From Riemerella anatipestifer (GTDB lineage Bacteria > Bacteroidota > Bacteroidia > Flavobacteriales > Weeksellaceae): a stretch of 64,000 bases of DNA. Location: the NCBI RefSeq assembly GCF_009670965.2, contig NZ_CP073239.1, positions 558,001 to 622,000 on the forward strand. The letters are read 5' to 3'. Made by a program: the position numbers and the translations under genes. This document shows, piece by piece, positions 9,295-18,652 of the stretch. How positions within the stretch are numbered: position 1 is the first letter of the stretch; the number at the start of each line of letters is the position of its first letter. The notes under the pieces were generated by a model, which searched no databases, was not told the DNA's origin, and saw only the letters and a program-made list of their open reading frames with translations.

Positions 9295-9325
9295 CAAAAA
9301 TAACTTAATTATATTATATGTTCAA
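9295..9325 (-). promoter_or_regulatory. gcvH promoter
   Basis: TTG (9325-9323), 20-nt spacer, TATTTTTG (9302-9295) on the minus strand: an exact match to the Flavobacteriia consensus. It decides the gcvH start in favour of 9273. Confidence 0.65.
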
Positions 9326-9381
9326 AATTTTATAGAGTTTTTCAAACAAAGTATTTTAATCTTATGATTTAAAGAACTTTA

Positions 9382-9744
9382 TTATTTATTATCTTTCTCT
9401 AATACCACACTAGCTCCTTGAACTTCTCCTCTCATAGGTGGTGATTTTTTGGTAATTTTAACCTTAATATGTGTAATCTGAGGATATTTAGTCAGAATAG
9501 TTTTAATAATGCGTCCTGCCACATGCTCTAACAATTTAGAGCTAACACTCATCTCCTGATGTACTATATCATTAAGCTCCGCATAGCTGATGGTATCTTC
9601 CAAATTATCCGTTTGAGCTGCATTCCATAAATCCACATCACACTCTAAATTAACTAGATAATAAGTCCCTACAACATTCTCTTCTGGCAAAACTCCATGG
9701 TAGGCATAGATTTTAATATCCTCTAAAATGATTTTTGACACCAT
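9382..9744 (-). CDS. folB: dihydroneopterin aldolase
   Basis: 120 aa, family-typical length. The N-terminal SKIILEDIKIYAYHGVLPEE holds the conserved YHG..P.E of FolB. SYAELNDIVHQ and KLLEHVAGRI carry the catalytic/binding E and the L-E segment, and the C-terminal VKITKKSPP contains the catalytic lysine region. It cleaves 7,8-dihydroneopterin to 6-hydroxymethyl-dihydropterin in folate synthesis. It is 6 nt downstream of the 149-aa gene, so it probably belongs to the yicC-gmk transcription unit. Confidence 0.92.
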   Translation of the reverse strand: MVSKIILEDIKIYAYHGVLPEENVVGTYYLVNLECDVDLWNAAQTDNLEDTISYAELNDIVHQEMSVSSKLLEHVAGRIIKTILTKYPQITHIKVKITKKSPPMRGEVQGASVVLEKDNK

Positions 9745-9750
9745 AACTGT

Positions 9751-10200
9751 TTATTTTTGATAATTTACCAAAAGAGAATCGTCTTCTAATTCCACGATTG
9801 GATATTCATACTTAAGACTAAGGTAAACTTCTCTTAAAGTATCATAAAAATCTTCTTCCAAAGTACCTTTACTCACTTCCTTAGGTATCCAAAAAGTAGT
9901 GTTTGGGAATAGACCTTTAAGAACCCCTGCTTGGAACATCGTCCCTGAAAATAGAACTTTTGTCCATTTTCTTTCTTCTATTTTTTTTGCTATTTCTAAA
10001 AGATTGCCCGAAGCGTCTGATACTTTTTCTAAAAATACTGCCCCGTATAAACTATGAGCTAATATTGGGATTTGTTTTTCCTGTTTCAGCTTCAATATTT
10101 CTTCTTCTAAACGGTCATCTGCTGGCATCTGAAACTCTTGATATTTTAAAAAATCTGGAACTGGTAGATTAGTCTTGGTATTTTTTTTATTTTCTTCCAT
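9751..10200 (-). CDS. hypothetical protein with resemblance to one NadA domain
   Basis: 149 aa, no confident family. EEEILKLKQEKQIPILAHSL then SGNLLEIAKKIEERKWTKVL and FSGTMFQAGVLKGLFPNTTF recall the first domain of quinolinate synthase NadA (helix, ILAHxY, LELA, FCGVxFMxExAKIL). The three iron-sulfur cysteines and the other two domains are missing. It overlaps the gmk stop by one base. The yicC-gmk-x order often has nadD in this slot in relatives (from memory), so a link to NAD synthesis is tempting but unproven. Confidence 0.55.
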   Translation of the reverse strand: MEENKKNTKTNLPVPDFLKYQEFQMPADDRLEEEILKLKQEKQIPILAHSLYGAVFLEKVSDASGNLLEIAKKIEERKWTKVLFSGTMFQAGVLKGLFPNTTFWIPKEVSKGTLEEDFYDTLREVYLSLKYEYPIVELEDDSLLVNYQK

Positions 10201-10760
10201 TAGTTTAAAAATTGATGAATCACTTGTTCTACTTCTTTCTGAGCTATGGATAAATCATCGTTAATGATAATTTTATCGAATTTATCTTGATAAGAAAGTT
10301 CCTCCGCTGCTTTATCTACTCTGATTTTAATGGTCGCCTCATCATCAGTTCCCCTAGAAATAAGTCTGTTTTTTAACTCCTCAATGCTTGGCGGTGCAAT
10401 GAATATAGAAAGAGCTTTTTCTCCAAAAATATTTTTAAGATTAACACCTCCCACTACATCTACATCAAAAATAACGGTATTGCCCAATTTCCAAATACGC
10501 TCCACTTCCGATTTTAATGTGCCATAAAACTTATCCGTATAGACTTCTTCGTACTCGACAAAAGCTTCTTCTGAAATCAGTTGTTTAAACTTTTCTAAAC
10601 TTAAAAAATGATAATCTTTACCATCTTGCTCTGCACCTCTCGGCTGTCTTGTCGTAGCAGATATAGAAAACTCCAAATTGGAAAATTTCTCTAAACAATA
10701 CTTTACCAATGTGGTTTTACCACTCCCCGATGGTGCCGAAAATATAATAACTTTATCCAA
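10200..10760 (-). CDS. gmk: guanylate kinase
   Basis: 186 aa. P-loop SAPSGSGKTTLV (8-19), GMP-binding region FSISATTRQPRGAEQDGKDY, and the lid R-x-x-x-R region SRGTDDEATIKIRVDKA. Phosphorylates GMP to GDP with ATP. Length and motif order are standard. It follows yicC by 22 nt, a conserved pairing. Confidence 0.97.
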   Translation of the reverse strand: MDKVIIFSAPSGSGKTTLVKYCLEKFSNLEFSISATTRQPRGAEQDGKDYHFLSLEKFKQLISEEAFVEYEEVYTDKFYGTLKSEVERIWKLGNTVIFDVDVVGGVNLKNIFGEKALSIFIAPPSIEELKNRLISRGTDDEATIKIRVDKAAEELSYQDKFDKIIINDDLSIAQKEVEQVIHQFLN

Positions 10761-10782
10761 TGTTTTACCTTTTTATTATCGT

Positions 10783-11643
10783 TTACAATACATTAAGCGT
10801 TTGTTCTTTAATTTTTTCCAAATCGTCTTTCATCAATACTACCAATTTCTGAATTTCTGCGTGGTTAGCTTTAGAACCTAATGTATTGATTTCTCGCCCT
10901 ATCTCTTGGGCTATAAAACCTAATTTCTTACCATTAAATTCATCTTGAAGCATCGTATCTTGATAGTATTTAAGATGCTGAACAAGTCTTACTTTTTCTT
11001 CTGAAACATCTAACTTTTCGGTGTAATAAGCCATCTCTTGGTAGAATCTAGTCTCATCTACATTCTCAAAATCTTGCAACGCTTTCTGATATTTTTCTTT
11101 AATATTAGCCAACCGTTCTGCCTCAAATGGTGTTACTTTTTCTAAATTCAGACCTATATTGGTAATGTTTTTTTGTAATTCTTCTTGCAGAGACAATCCT
11201 TCGGTTTTTCTAAACTCTGTAAAGCTATTGATGGCTTCTAATAATAATTTTTCTATAAAACTCCATTCCTCGTCTGACATTTCCTCGGCGTTGTAAGTTG
11301 TGGCATCAGGCAACCTCATCGCCATTTTTAGAAGTTCAAAGTCTGGTGTATCTTCTGAAACGACCTCTTTAAATTGAGCAATATAATTTTGAATTATCTC
11401 TTTATTTAGTACCAATTGGCTCTCTTTAACCAAATTTTCTACATTGATACAACAGTCAACCTTCCCTCTTAAAACCATTTCTGAGATTATTTTTTTTATC
11501 AGAAATTCTTTTTCTCTATATATTGAGGGCATTCTGAGATTGATGTCTAAACCTTTACTATTAACAGATTTAATATCTATACTTATTTTTTTATTCTCAA
11601 AAGTACCTTCGGCTCTCCCAAAGCCTGTCATAGATAATACCAT
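10783..11643 (-). CDS. YicC family endoribonuclease
   Basis: 286 aa. N-terminal SMTGFGRAEGTFENKKISID and SVNSKGLDINLRMP define the YicC N-terminal domain; the C-terminal QEIGREINTLGSKANHAEIQ is the DUF1732 signature. E. coli YicC is an endoribonuclease. It is the first gene of the yicC-gmk-(149 aa)-folB unit. An alternative start at the fifth codon (MTGFG) is possible. Confidence 0.93.
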   Translation of the reverse strand: MVLSMTGFGRAEGTFENKKISIDIKSVNSKGLDINLRMPSIYREKEFLIKKIISEMVLRGKVDCCINVENLVKESQLVLNKEIIQNYIAQFKEVVSEDTPDFELLKMAMRLPDATTYNAEEMSDEEWSFIEKLLLEAINSFTEFRKTEGLSLQEELQKNITNIGLNLEKVTPFEAERLANIKEKYQKALQDFENVDETRFYQEMAYYTEKLDVSEEKVRLVQHLKYYQDTMLQDEFNGKKLGFIAQEIGREINTLGSKANHAEIQKLVVLMKDDLEKIKEQTLNVL

Positions 11644-11674
11644 ATATAAAAGATGAATTGAAAAATTTTAATAC

Positions 11675-12475
11675 TTACTTACCTTTATATTGAGGCTTCC
11701 TTTTTTCTAAAAAAGCTCTTATCCCTTCTTGAAAATCCCAAGTTTCTGCGGCGTCTTGCTGGAGAATACTCTCTAAGTCTAATTGTTCTGATAGGCTATT
11801 CTGATAAGATTTGTTAAAGGCTTTTTTTGTAAGCCCCAATGCCACAGTAGGCTGATGAGTAATATGTTCTAGGACTTGTAAAGATTGTTCCGAAAAAGTA
11901 ACATCTGAAAAAACATCTGCCACCAAACCTCTTTCTAAGGACTCTTTAGCTGATAATTTCTTCCCTGTAAATGCCAAATAACTCGCTAAGGAACGCCCTA
12001 ACAATTTAGGCAAATAGTATGTTCCTGCCGTATCTGGCACTAACCCTATGTTAGAAAAAGCTAATGAAAAATACGCTGACTCTGACGCCACTGCAAAATC
12101 ACAGATGAGAGCTAACATTGCTCCTGCACCAACTGCAGGACCATTAACCAATGCAATTACTGGTTTTTTAGCATAAACAATAGCCTTCACTAACGGATTA
12201 TAATAATCTATCACAATACTTTGGATAAAGCGTTCCTCATTGGCTTCTGCTTTATAATCTAAAGCCTCCTTTAAATTCTGACCAGAACAAAACGCCTTAC
12301 CTTTGCCACTAATTGCAACACAGCGTACACTAGAATCTGCATCACAAGCTTTTACAAAGTGCAATAACTCTTCTAAAACAACCTTGTTAAGACTATTAAA
12401 CGATTCTGGTTGATTGATATATGCGATTTGAAGCTTTCCTTCAAAATGGTTATCTACATCTATTAATTTGTACAT
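11675..12475 (-). CDS. enoyl-CoA hydratase/isomerase family protein (PaaG-like)
   Basis: 266 aa crotonase fold. GKAFCSGQNLKEAL and NGPAVGAGAMLALICDFAVA form the oxyanion hole and CoA-binding core. The SNIGLVPDTAGTYYLPKLLG segment has D where PaaG isomerases have their catalytic aspartate, and differs from the glutamate pair of hydratases. The best guess is 2-(1,2-epoxy-1,2-dihydrophenyl)acetyl-CoA isomerase or a related isomerase. No other phenylacetate genes are in the window, so the substrate is open. Confidence 0.85.
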   Translation of the reverse strand: MYKLIDVDNHFEGKLQIAYINQPESFNSLNKVVLEELLHFVKACDADSSVRCVAISGKGKAFCSGQNLKEALDYKAEANEERFIQSIVIDYYNPLVKAIVYAKKPVIALVNGPAVGAGAMLALICDFAVASESAYFSLAFSNIGLVPDTAGTYYLPKLLGRSLASYLAFTGKKLSAKESLERGLVADVFSDVTFSEQSLQVLEHITHQPTVALGLTKKAFNKSYQNSLSEQLDLESILQQDAAETWDFQEGIRAFLEKRKPQYKGK

Positions 12476-12501
12476 AAAGTAAGTTTATTATTCCCAAAGA
12501 T

Positions 12502-12543
12502 AAAAAAACTTCCACATATGAAAAAAGCTCATACACAGAAGTT
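12502..12543 (-). terminator. terminator after upp
   Basis: Minus strand: AACTTC (6 bp with GAAGTT) and TATGA/TCATA (5 bp) are separated by a 4x4 internal loop, followed by seven T (12508-12502). Confidence 0.6.
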
Positions 12544-12579
12544 TTATCAGTTAAGATTTTTAAAAATTTGTAATCAACC

Positions 12580-13230
12580 CTATCGTTGTAATTTTTCTCC
12601 GTAACTTAAATCCCCAGCATCTCCTAATCCTGGAGTAATGTAGCCTTTGTCCGTCAGTTTTTCATCCACTGCACCTACCCAAATATAGGCTTCTGGATAT
12701 GCTTTTTGAAGAGTTTCTACGCCTTCTTTGCTCGCTATAGCGGCTACTATATGAATTTGTGAAGGATTACCATTAGTAAGTAAATCTTTAATAGCTTCGA
12801 TTAGCGAAGCTCCTGTAGCTAGCATTGGGTCTGCCACAATAAGTGGTCGCCCCTCAATATTAGGACAAGTAAGATAATCTTGTTTTATACTAAAATAGTC
12901 ATTAGCATCGTGCTTTCTATACGCTGCTACAAAACCACAATCTGCTTTATCAAAATAATTGAGCACGCCTTGAAACAGAGGCACACCCGCTCTCAAAATA
13001 GTTGTAATAACAGGTTGAGTTTCTATTTCTCTTGAAACAATTTTATCTAGTGGTGTGGTAATCTCTACTTCTTTATAAGGTAAATGTTTACTAATTTCAA
13101 AAGCGGCTATTTCGCCTACTCTTTCCATATTCCGACGAAACTTCATTCTGTCCGTTTGTACGGAAACATTTCTTAAATCGTTAATCCATTCTGTAACTAA
13201 TGAAAACTCTTCTGATAATACTGTAAACAT
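12580..13230 (-). CDS. upp: uracil phosphoribosyltransferase
   Basis: 216 aa from the ATG at 13230; in-frame codons to 13278 are poorly conserved in style (NTEICIIIKV) and unlikely to be translated. PRPP-binding motif LIVADPMLATGAS and the C-terminal GYITPGLGDAGDLSYG (uracil-binding) are present. Converts uracil and PRPP to UMP in pyrimidine salvage. Single-gene unit with its own terminator. Confidence 0.97.
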   Translation of the reverse strand: MFTVLSEEFSLVTEWINDLRNVSVQTDRMKFRRNMERVGEIAAFEISKHLPYKEVEITTPLDKIVSREIETQPVITTILRAGVPLFQGVLNYFDKADCGFVAAYRKHDANDYFSIKQDYLTCPNIEGRPLIVADPMLATGASLIEAIKDLLTNGNPSQIHIVAAIASKEGVETLQKAYPEAYIWVGAVDEKLTDKGYITPGLGDAGDLSYGEKLQR

Positions 13231-13321
13231 CTTATTTCTTACTTTTATTATGATACAAATTTCGGTATTTTTTAACAATAGACCTAGTAAGTTTCTCTAT
13301 TTTTTATTCAATAATATGAAA

Positions 13322-13350
13322 AGCGAGAAGATAATAAATATCCTCTCGCT
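13322..13350 (-). terminator. terminator after the outer-membrane protein gene
   Basis: AGCGAGAAGATA (13322-13333) pairs with TATCCTCTCGCT (13339-13350), 12 bp with one wobble on the minus-strand RNA, followed there by TTTTCATATT. Confidence 0.55.
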
Positions 13351-13374
13351 CTATCTTTTAGATTTAGAATTCTA

Positions 13375-13944
13375 CTATTGATCTTTTAAAGCCGCTTTTA
13401 CTTTAGAAGTTGGTAAGAAAATTTGGAATCCTACATTAAGTCCTAGGTTTCCGTTACCTGCTGTATTACCACCACCTGTTACGGTATCAAATTTTAATAA
13501 AGCATCTAAACTTACATTTTTAGTAATAAAATAAGAGTAACCAGCTCCTACACCTAAGTTAACACCATTAGTTGTACTTCCAGCACTGTTATTGATTCCA
13601 CCGAAACCTACAGTACCTTCTGCGAAGAATCTACCATTTTTAAGTAAGCTTTCAATCTCATTACTTCCGAAGTAATATCTTGTAAATCCACCCAATGTCC
13701 AATTAGTGGTAGTACCAGTACCTCCTCCTGCACTAGCAACATCTAAACCTACCTGTGCACCTACAGCCCAATTGTCTTTCACAAAGTAACCCACTTGAGG
13801 CGTCAGATTTAAATTTACTCCATTGGTAAATCTCATTTTAGCTACCTGACCACCTACCATTCAGTTTCCTTCTTGAATCTGTGCGTTAGCCGTACCAAAC
13901 AATCCTGCTGCAAATACCACAGCTCCTAAAAATAATTTTTTCAT
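13375..13944 (-). pseudogene. outer-membrane beta-barrel protein gene interrupted by in-frame TGA
   Basis: The ATG at 13944 begins a clear signal peptide (MKKLFLGAVVFAAGLFGTAN-A-Q), then IQEGN, then TGA at 13863-13861, followed in the same frame by ATG-GTA-GGT and a 161-residue barrel region (MVGGQVAKM...). Relatives commonly have the sequence GNWMVGG here, so TGG(W) to TGA explains the stop. The downstream part has alternating beta strands (YFVKDNWAVGAQVGLDV, LGVGAGYSYFITKNVSL) typical of small OmpA/OmpW-like barrels. Reinitiation at the abutting ATG would make a barrel without signal peptide. Likely a recent inactivation or a sequencing error. Confidence 0.85.
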
Positions 13945-14001
13945 AAATATAGTTTAAATTAATTTATTATGCTAAGAACAATAATTATACCAAAACTCCT
14001 T

Positions 14002-15879
14002 TTATGACAATATTTCTTGTAATTCTAGCCACCTCATCTCTATTCTCTCTAACTCTTTGGCGTTTTTTTCTAACAATTCTGATAGACTAGCCACTTTCTC
14101 ATAATCTGTCTCTCCGTTGAGCTGTGTGAGTATAGTTTCTCTTTCCTCTTCCAGCTTTGGTAATTGTTTTTCTATTTCTTCTAGTTCTCTCTGTTCTTTA
14201 AAAGATAGTTTTTTCTTAGGTAAAGGTTCTTTTCTTTCTGTCTGAGGAATTTCAACTTTTTCTTTTTCCTTATTATTTTGTTTTAGCTCTAAATCTTTAG
14301 CGGTTCTATATTCCGTAAAGTTGCCTGTAAAATCTCTTACTTTACCATCTCCCTCAAATGCCAAAACATGGTCTACCACTCTATCCATAAAGTATCTATC
14401 GTGAGATACTATAGCTAATGTACCTTGAAAGTTTTGTAAAAAGTTTTCCAAAACGCTTAAGGTAGGTAAATCCAAATCATTGGTAGGTTCATCAAAAATT
14501 AAAAAGTTAGGGTTTTGATACAACACATACATTAAATGTAACCTTCTCTTCTCTCCTCCAGAAAGTTTAGAAATGGGTGAGTACTGAGCTTGGTCATCAA
14601 ATAAAAATAATCGTAAAAATTGTGACGCAGAAATAGTTCTACCATTGGCTAATGGAAAGTTTTCAGATATTTCTTTGATGAAATCAATTACTCTTTCGTC
14701 TTCCTTATAGGTAAGTCCTTTTTGAGAAAAATAGCCAAATTTTATAGTTTCTCCCGTTTCTATCTCTCCACTATCATAGTTTTCTAACCCTTGGATAATA
14801 TTAAGCAGTGTGGATTTACCCGCTCCATTTTGCCCTACAATCCCCACCTTTTCGCCTCGCTGAAACTGATAAGAAAAATCCTTTAATATCACTTTATCAT
14901 CATACTTTTTGTTGATATTTCTAAGCTCAAGAATCTTTTTGCCCAAACGCTCCATTTTAAAATCTAGCTCCAAACTGTCTTTTCTAGTATCTGTCTTAGC
15001 AACTTTTTCTGTTTCGTAGAAAGCCTCTATTCTACTTTTAGATTTTGTAGTTCGTGCTTTGGGCTGCCTTCTCATCCATTCCAATTCTTTGCGGTAAAGA
15101 TTATTGGCTTTATCTATAGTAGATTGTAGATTTTCTTCCCTAATCATTTTATTTTCTAAATAAGTGGCATAACTCCCCTGATGAATGTATAGTTGCTGGT
15201 CTTCCATCTCCCAAATTACATCACAAACACTATCTAAAAAGTATCTATCGTGTGTTACTAGCAAAAGAGTAATCCTCGCTTTGGAAAGGTAATTTTCTAA
15301 CCACTCCACCATATCCACATCTAAATGGTTGGTAGGCTCGTCCATAATCAAAAGCGTATGTTTATGCTCTGCCCTAGTTTCTGTAAGCAATTTTGCCAAT
15401 GCAACTCTCTTTACTTGCCCTCCTGACAATGTTCCCATTTTGGCATTAAGGTCTGTAATTTTGAGCTGAAAGAGAATTTGTTTCATTTCATTTTCTAAAT
15501 CCCACGCTTTATGAATTTCCATATCTGCGAGAGCCTGCTCAATAAACGCTGTATCCGTAGATTGTAAGGACAGATAGTAATTTCTAACGGCTTTTATGGG
15601 TTCTGAATCTAGCTTCATCATAAATTCTTCCACAGTATCCTCCGCATCAAAAGTAATTTCTTGGTCAAAAAGCACCACTTGTATATCTTTATTTACCAAT
15701 ACCGAACCACTATCAGGAATTTCTCTTCCTAAAATAATTTTTAGAAGAGTAGATTTCCCACTTCCATTTTTAGCAACAATGGCGATTTTATCTCCTTCAT
15801 TGATGTTAAAAGAAATATCTTGAAATAGAGTTTTAATTCCGTAAGATTTGGTAAGATTTTCAGCAGTGATGTAATTCAT
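14002..15879 (-). CDS. ABC-F family ATP-binding protein (Uup-like)
   Basis: 625 aa. Two ABC domains in tandem, no membrane segments. Walker A motifs AKNGSGKST (~36-44) and GQNGAGKST; signatures LSGGQ and LSGGE; Walker B LLIMDEPTNHLD and FLIFDEPTNDLD. A charged linker (PKARTTKSKSRIEAF) separates the domains, and the C-terminus (about 540-625) is a coiled coil like the Uup DNA-binding domain. Such proteins act on ribosomes or on DNA, not in transport. The first Walker A has Ala in place of the first Gly. The Uup assignment rests on the C-terminal domain. Confidence 0.92.
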   Translation of the reverse strand: MNYITAENLTKSYGIKTLFQDISFNINEGDKIAIVAKNGSGKSTLLKIILGREIPDSGSVLVNKDIQVVLFDQEITFDAEDTVEEFMMKLDSEPIKAVRNYYLSLQSTDTAFIEQALADMEIHKAWDLENEMKQILFQLKITDLNAKMGTLSGGQVKRVALAKLLTETRAEHKHTLLIMDEPTNHLDVDMVEWLENYLSKARITLLLVTHDRYFLDSVCDVIWEMEDQQLYIHQGSYATYLENKMIREENLQSTIDKANNLYRKELEWMRRQPKARTTKSKSRIEAFYETEKVAKTDTRKDSLELDFKMERLGKKILELRNINKKYDDKVILKDFSYQFQRGEKVGIVGQNGAGKSTLLNIIQGLENYDSGEIETGETIKFGYFSQKGLTYKEDERVIDFIKEISENFPLANGRTISASQFLRLFLFDDQAQYSPISKLSGGEKRRLHLMYVLYQNPNFLIFDEPTNDLDLPTLSVLENFLQNFQGTLAIVSHDRYFMDRVVDHVLAFEGDGKVRDFTGNFTEYRTAKDLELKQNNKEKEKVEIPQTERKEPLPKKKLSFKEQRELEEIEKQLPKLEEERETILTQLNGETDYEKVASLSELLEKNAKELERIEMRWLELQEILS

Positions 15880-15903
15880 TCTCTAGAAAATTGAAATTGA
15901 GTG

Positions 15904-15911
15904 CAAAGATA
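15904..15911 (-). promoter_or_regulatory. possible -7 element of the ABC-F gene
   Basis: TATCTTTG on the minus strand, 24 nt ahead of the ABC-F start. It sits right after the upstream terminator, as expected for a new transcription unit. No clear TTG at the right spacing. Confidence 0.4.
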
Positions 15912-15915
15912 GCAT

Positions 15916-15957
15916 AAAAAAACCGTTTCAGTTGGGCATTTCCCTTCTAAAACGGTT
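15916..15957 (-). terminator. terminator of the TonB receptor operon
   Basis: Minus strand: AACCGTTT (15957-15950) pairs with AAACGGTT (15928-15921), with an inner GGG/CCC, followed by a run of T ending at 15916. Confidence 0.75.
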
Positions 15958-15981
15958 CTAAAAATAGTATGGAATATTCTA

Positions 15982-18138
15982 CTAAAAGCTATACTTAATG
16001 GTAGTCCCTCCGAAGAAATAGGCTCTTGCTGGACCAGGATTAACATCGGTAGTTACCCCAACAGGATAGCCATTACCTAAATCAGTATCGCCTATCGCAT
16101 TCCCTACAAATAGAAAGGTATAGTTGACTCTATTCGTTAAATTATTCCCTGCTACATAAGCGTCTAAACTCCACTTACCAAACTCCTTTTTATAACCTAT
16201 CTTGGCATTGTATTGATGAAAACCTTTTACATTGATTTCGTTGGCAAAATCAGTATAAACATCACTTAAATAATTGAATGTATTTCTAACATAAAGTCCA
16301 AAACGCGTATCAAAATCTAACCCTAAGGAGTATTTTACCGAAGGTACACCTACCACCTTTTTACCTGAATAATCTTCACCTAACATACTAAAGGACTGAT
16401 ATTTAAAATCATATTTAGAAAGATTAAAATACGGTAACACTTTATTTATAAAATTATTAGATGTATAAGAATAGCCTAGACTCAACTCTAGTCCTCTATT
16501 GAACTGATTTCCTGTATTCCCCCAATAAGAGTACATATCTCCAGCACCATCGCTAGCCCAAAGCTGTGTTAGCTTATCTTGAACTCTGATATCAAACAAG
16601 GATATTTGATAATCAAATTTCGTTTTTCCTAGCAATCCGTGTACTGAAAAATCCCACATTTTAGCACGCTCTGCTTTGAGTAAATCATTAGTTTTTCCTG
16701 TAGCAGAAACAAATGCTGTGGAAGCTGTAGGTGCGTTATAACCCTCACTATAGCTTAAATTAAATAATTGATTCTTCCATTTTTTTTGTAATGCTATATG
16801 AGGGGTTAAAACCATAGAAAAATCTTTCTTGAATGACGCATCTTGTTTGTAGCCTTCTAACAGTCCAGGATAAGCCAACAAGTCTGTTCTATCATAACCT
16901 TGCTTATTGCCACTCACACCCAAAAGAAGAGATAAGTCTAAAGGTTGATAGGTTAATCTATTGGTAAGAAATACCGAAAAATTATAATTATCATACTTAA
17001 AATAAGTACCTCTTTTAGATAATGGTCGAGTCTGTAAATCTGGTTTATCCAAACTGCCGTCAAAACGATAATTAGAGATTAAAGCTCTAGAAATAAGATA
17101 TTCTCCACCTGTTTCCATTTCATTTTTAAAATCTTCAGAAATAGGATAACTCCATTTTAGCTCAGACCTCACACCATAGCTTGGTTGTTGAGAGTTTTCT
17201 GCCGCTCCTGCAGCCGTTCGCTTAGTATCTAAATGATGATAAAATAAAGAGGTATTATAGGTAACATTAGGATTGATTTTCCACTGATGCCCTATAATAG
17301 TTCTGGTTGCAATGAAATGGTTTGCCGCATTTTTTCTTGCATAAGCTGCATTGCCAGGGTCTTTTCCATCGTAATAATCCTGAAGAGAAATCTGTCCTGT
17401 AACGCCTTCATAGGAATTGTTATGACTCGCATACACCATTAAACTATGAGTTTGTGCCAGTTTAAAATTCCCCATAAAGGCATAGTTATTTTTCCTAGTA
17501 TTGCCTCTAGGACGGTAGCCATCACTCCCTATATGCCCATAGTTGAACATAATATTTGCGTTATCTGTTACAGTTTCTACCTTGGTATTAGACTGAAACA
17601 AACCAAACGAACCAAAAGCCAAAGATTCTGATAAATGAGTCCCTTTTTTAGTTTCTGGACGCATATAGAACCTCACGGCTCCACCTGTACCTCCACCATA
17701 AAGTGTAGAGGCAGGACCTTTAACGACCTCAATATTATTGATAAGAGAAAAATCTATATCTTCTAAAACAGTAACACCATCGGCATTAGTAATTGGTGCC
17801 GAATTGAGGTAAAACTTCACTCCCCAGTTATTGAATTTCTGGTCGTTACCATAACCTCTCAAAATAACTCTTTGCCCTCCAAATTGAGTTCTTTTTTCTA
17901 CCTGAACTCCTGCCATTGTTCCTAGTGATTGCTCTATAAAGTGAGGATTATTTCTTTCCACTTCGTAAGCGGATATAATTTCTGTAGATTGGGCTTGTTT
18001 AAAAAACTCTCTCCTCTCTTGCTTTACTTTTTGCCTTGCACTTATGACAACACTGTCTACAACTTTTTCTTTTTCTACATTCTGTGCAATAGCTTTTGTT
18101 ACTAATAAAAAAGTGATAAAAGTGGTTAATTTATTCAT
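15982..18138 (-). CDS. TonB-dependent outer-membrane receptor
   Basis: 718 aa from the ATG at 18138, which begins a signal peptide (MNKLTTFITFLLVTKAIAQ); the frame is open to 18195 but without signal-like sequence. The plug domain (about 40-170) has SLGTMAGVQVEKRTQFGGQR then VILRGYGNDQKFN and VEVVKGPASTLYGGGTGGAV-type residues. The rest is a 22-strand-type barrel ending in the aromatic TTIKYSF. The ligand is unknown; overall shape fits siderophore/metal receptors more than SusC. Last gene of the 21439-15982 group and closed by a terminator. Confidence 0.9.
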   Translation of the reverse strand: MNKLTTFITFLLVTKAIAQNVEKEKVVDSVVISARQKVKQERREFFKQAQSTEIISAYEVERNNPHFIEQSLGTMAGVQVEKRTQFGGQRVILRGYGNDQKFNNWGVKFYLNSAPITNADGVTVLEDIDFSLINNIEVVKGPASTLYGGGTGGAVRFYMRPETKKGTHLSESLAFGSFGLFQSNTKVETVTDNANIMFNYGHIGSDGYRPRGNTRKNNYAFMGNFKLAQTHSLMVYASHNNSYEGVTGQISLQDYYDGKDPGNAAYARKNAANHFIATRTIIGHQWKINPNVTYNTSLFYHHLDTKRTAAGAAENSQQPSYGVRSELKWSYPISEDFKNEMETGGEYLISRALISNYRFDGSLDKPDLQTRPLSKRGTYFKYDNYNFSVFLTNRLTYQPLDLSLLLGVSGNKQGYDRTDLLAYPGLLEGYKQDASFKKDFSMVLTPHIALQKKWKNQLFNLSYSEGYNAPTASTAFVSATGKTNDLLKAERAKMWDFSVHGLLGKTKFDYQISLFDIRVQDKLTQLWASDGAGDMYSYWGNTGNQFNRGLELSLGYSYTSNNFINKVLPYFNLSKYDFKYQSFSMLGEDYSGKKVVGVPSVKYSLGLDFDTRFGLYVRNTFNYLSDVYTDFANEINVKGFHQYNAKIGYKKEFGKWSLDAYVAGNNLTNRVNYTFLFVGNAIGDTDLGNGYPVGVTTDVNPGPARAYFFGGTTIKYSF

Positions 18139-18205
18139 TATTATTCTCTTTTGATTAAAATGAAAATACCTTGGTAGGAAATAAACTCCTACCAAAGTAT
18201 CAATT

Positions 18206-18649
18206 TTAAATACTATTTCTGCTAGATGTATCTACAAATGATTTTATTTCTATTCTGTAAATTTCTCTACTTAGCTTTTTATCCTTATAAACAATATAAT
18301 ATTTATTGAGATTTTCCTTATTAGTTTTATTTCCTTTATCAGGATAAGTCATTTCGGTTCTAGGGTAGGTATAGCTGGCTTCCAATAAATATCTATTGGT
18401 ATCTCCTGTTTCTAAACATTTAACTTTAGTTGGCAATAAAGTTCCTCCCATTTCAAACCCTAGAAAATCTATATTTACCTTTTGAGAACTGTATAAAATA
18501 ACTTTATAACTTTCTCCTCTCACCCCTTTGATTCCTCCAAACCATAAAGACTTTTCTGCAGATATAATTTCCATATTAACAGCTTTGTTTTCCTGAGATT
18601 TGCAGAAATAAAGTATCAGCAATAAAGATAATCTCAATAAATACTTCAT
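18206..18649 (-). CDS. secreted hypothetical protein
   Basis: 147 aa. N-terminal signal sequence KYLLRLSLLLILYFCKSQ; the Cys could be a lipobox but the context (YFC-K) is weak. The mature part has no recognised domain and looks beta-rich (FGGIKGVRGESYKVILYSSQ). It lies 3 nt after the T9SS protein gene and 67 nt before the TonB receptor, so the three are probably one operon and the protein may be an accessory of the receptor. Confidence 0.65.
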   Translation of the reverse strand: MKYLLRLSLLLILYFCKSQENKAVNMEIISAEKSLWFGGIKGVRGESYKVILYSSQKVNIDFLGFEMGGTLLPTKVKCLETGDTNRYLLEASYTYPRTEMTYPDKGNKTNKENLNKYYIVYKDKKLSREIYRIEIKSFVDTSSRNSI

Positions 18650-18652
18650 TTT

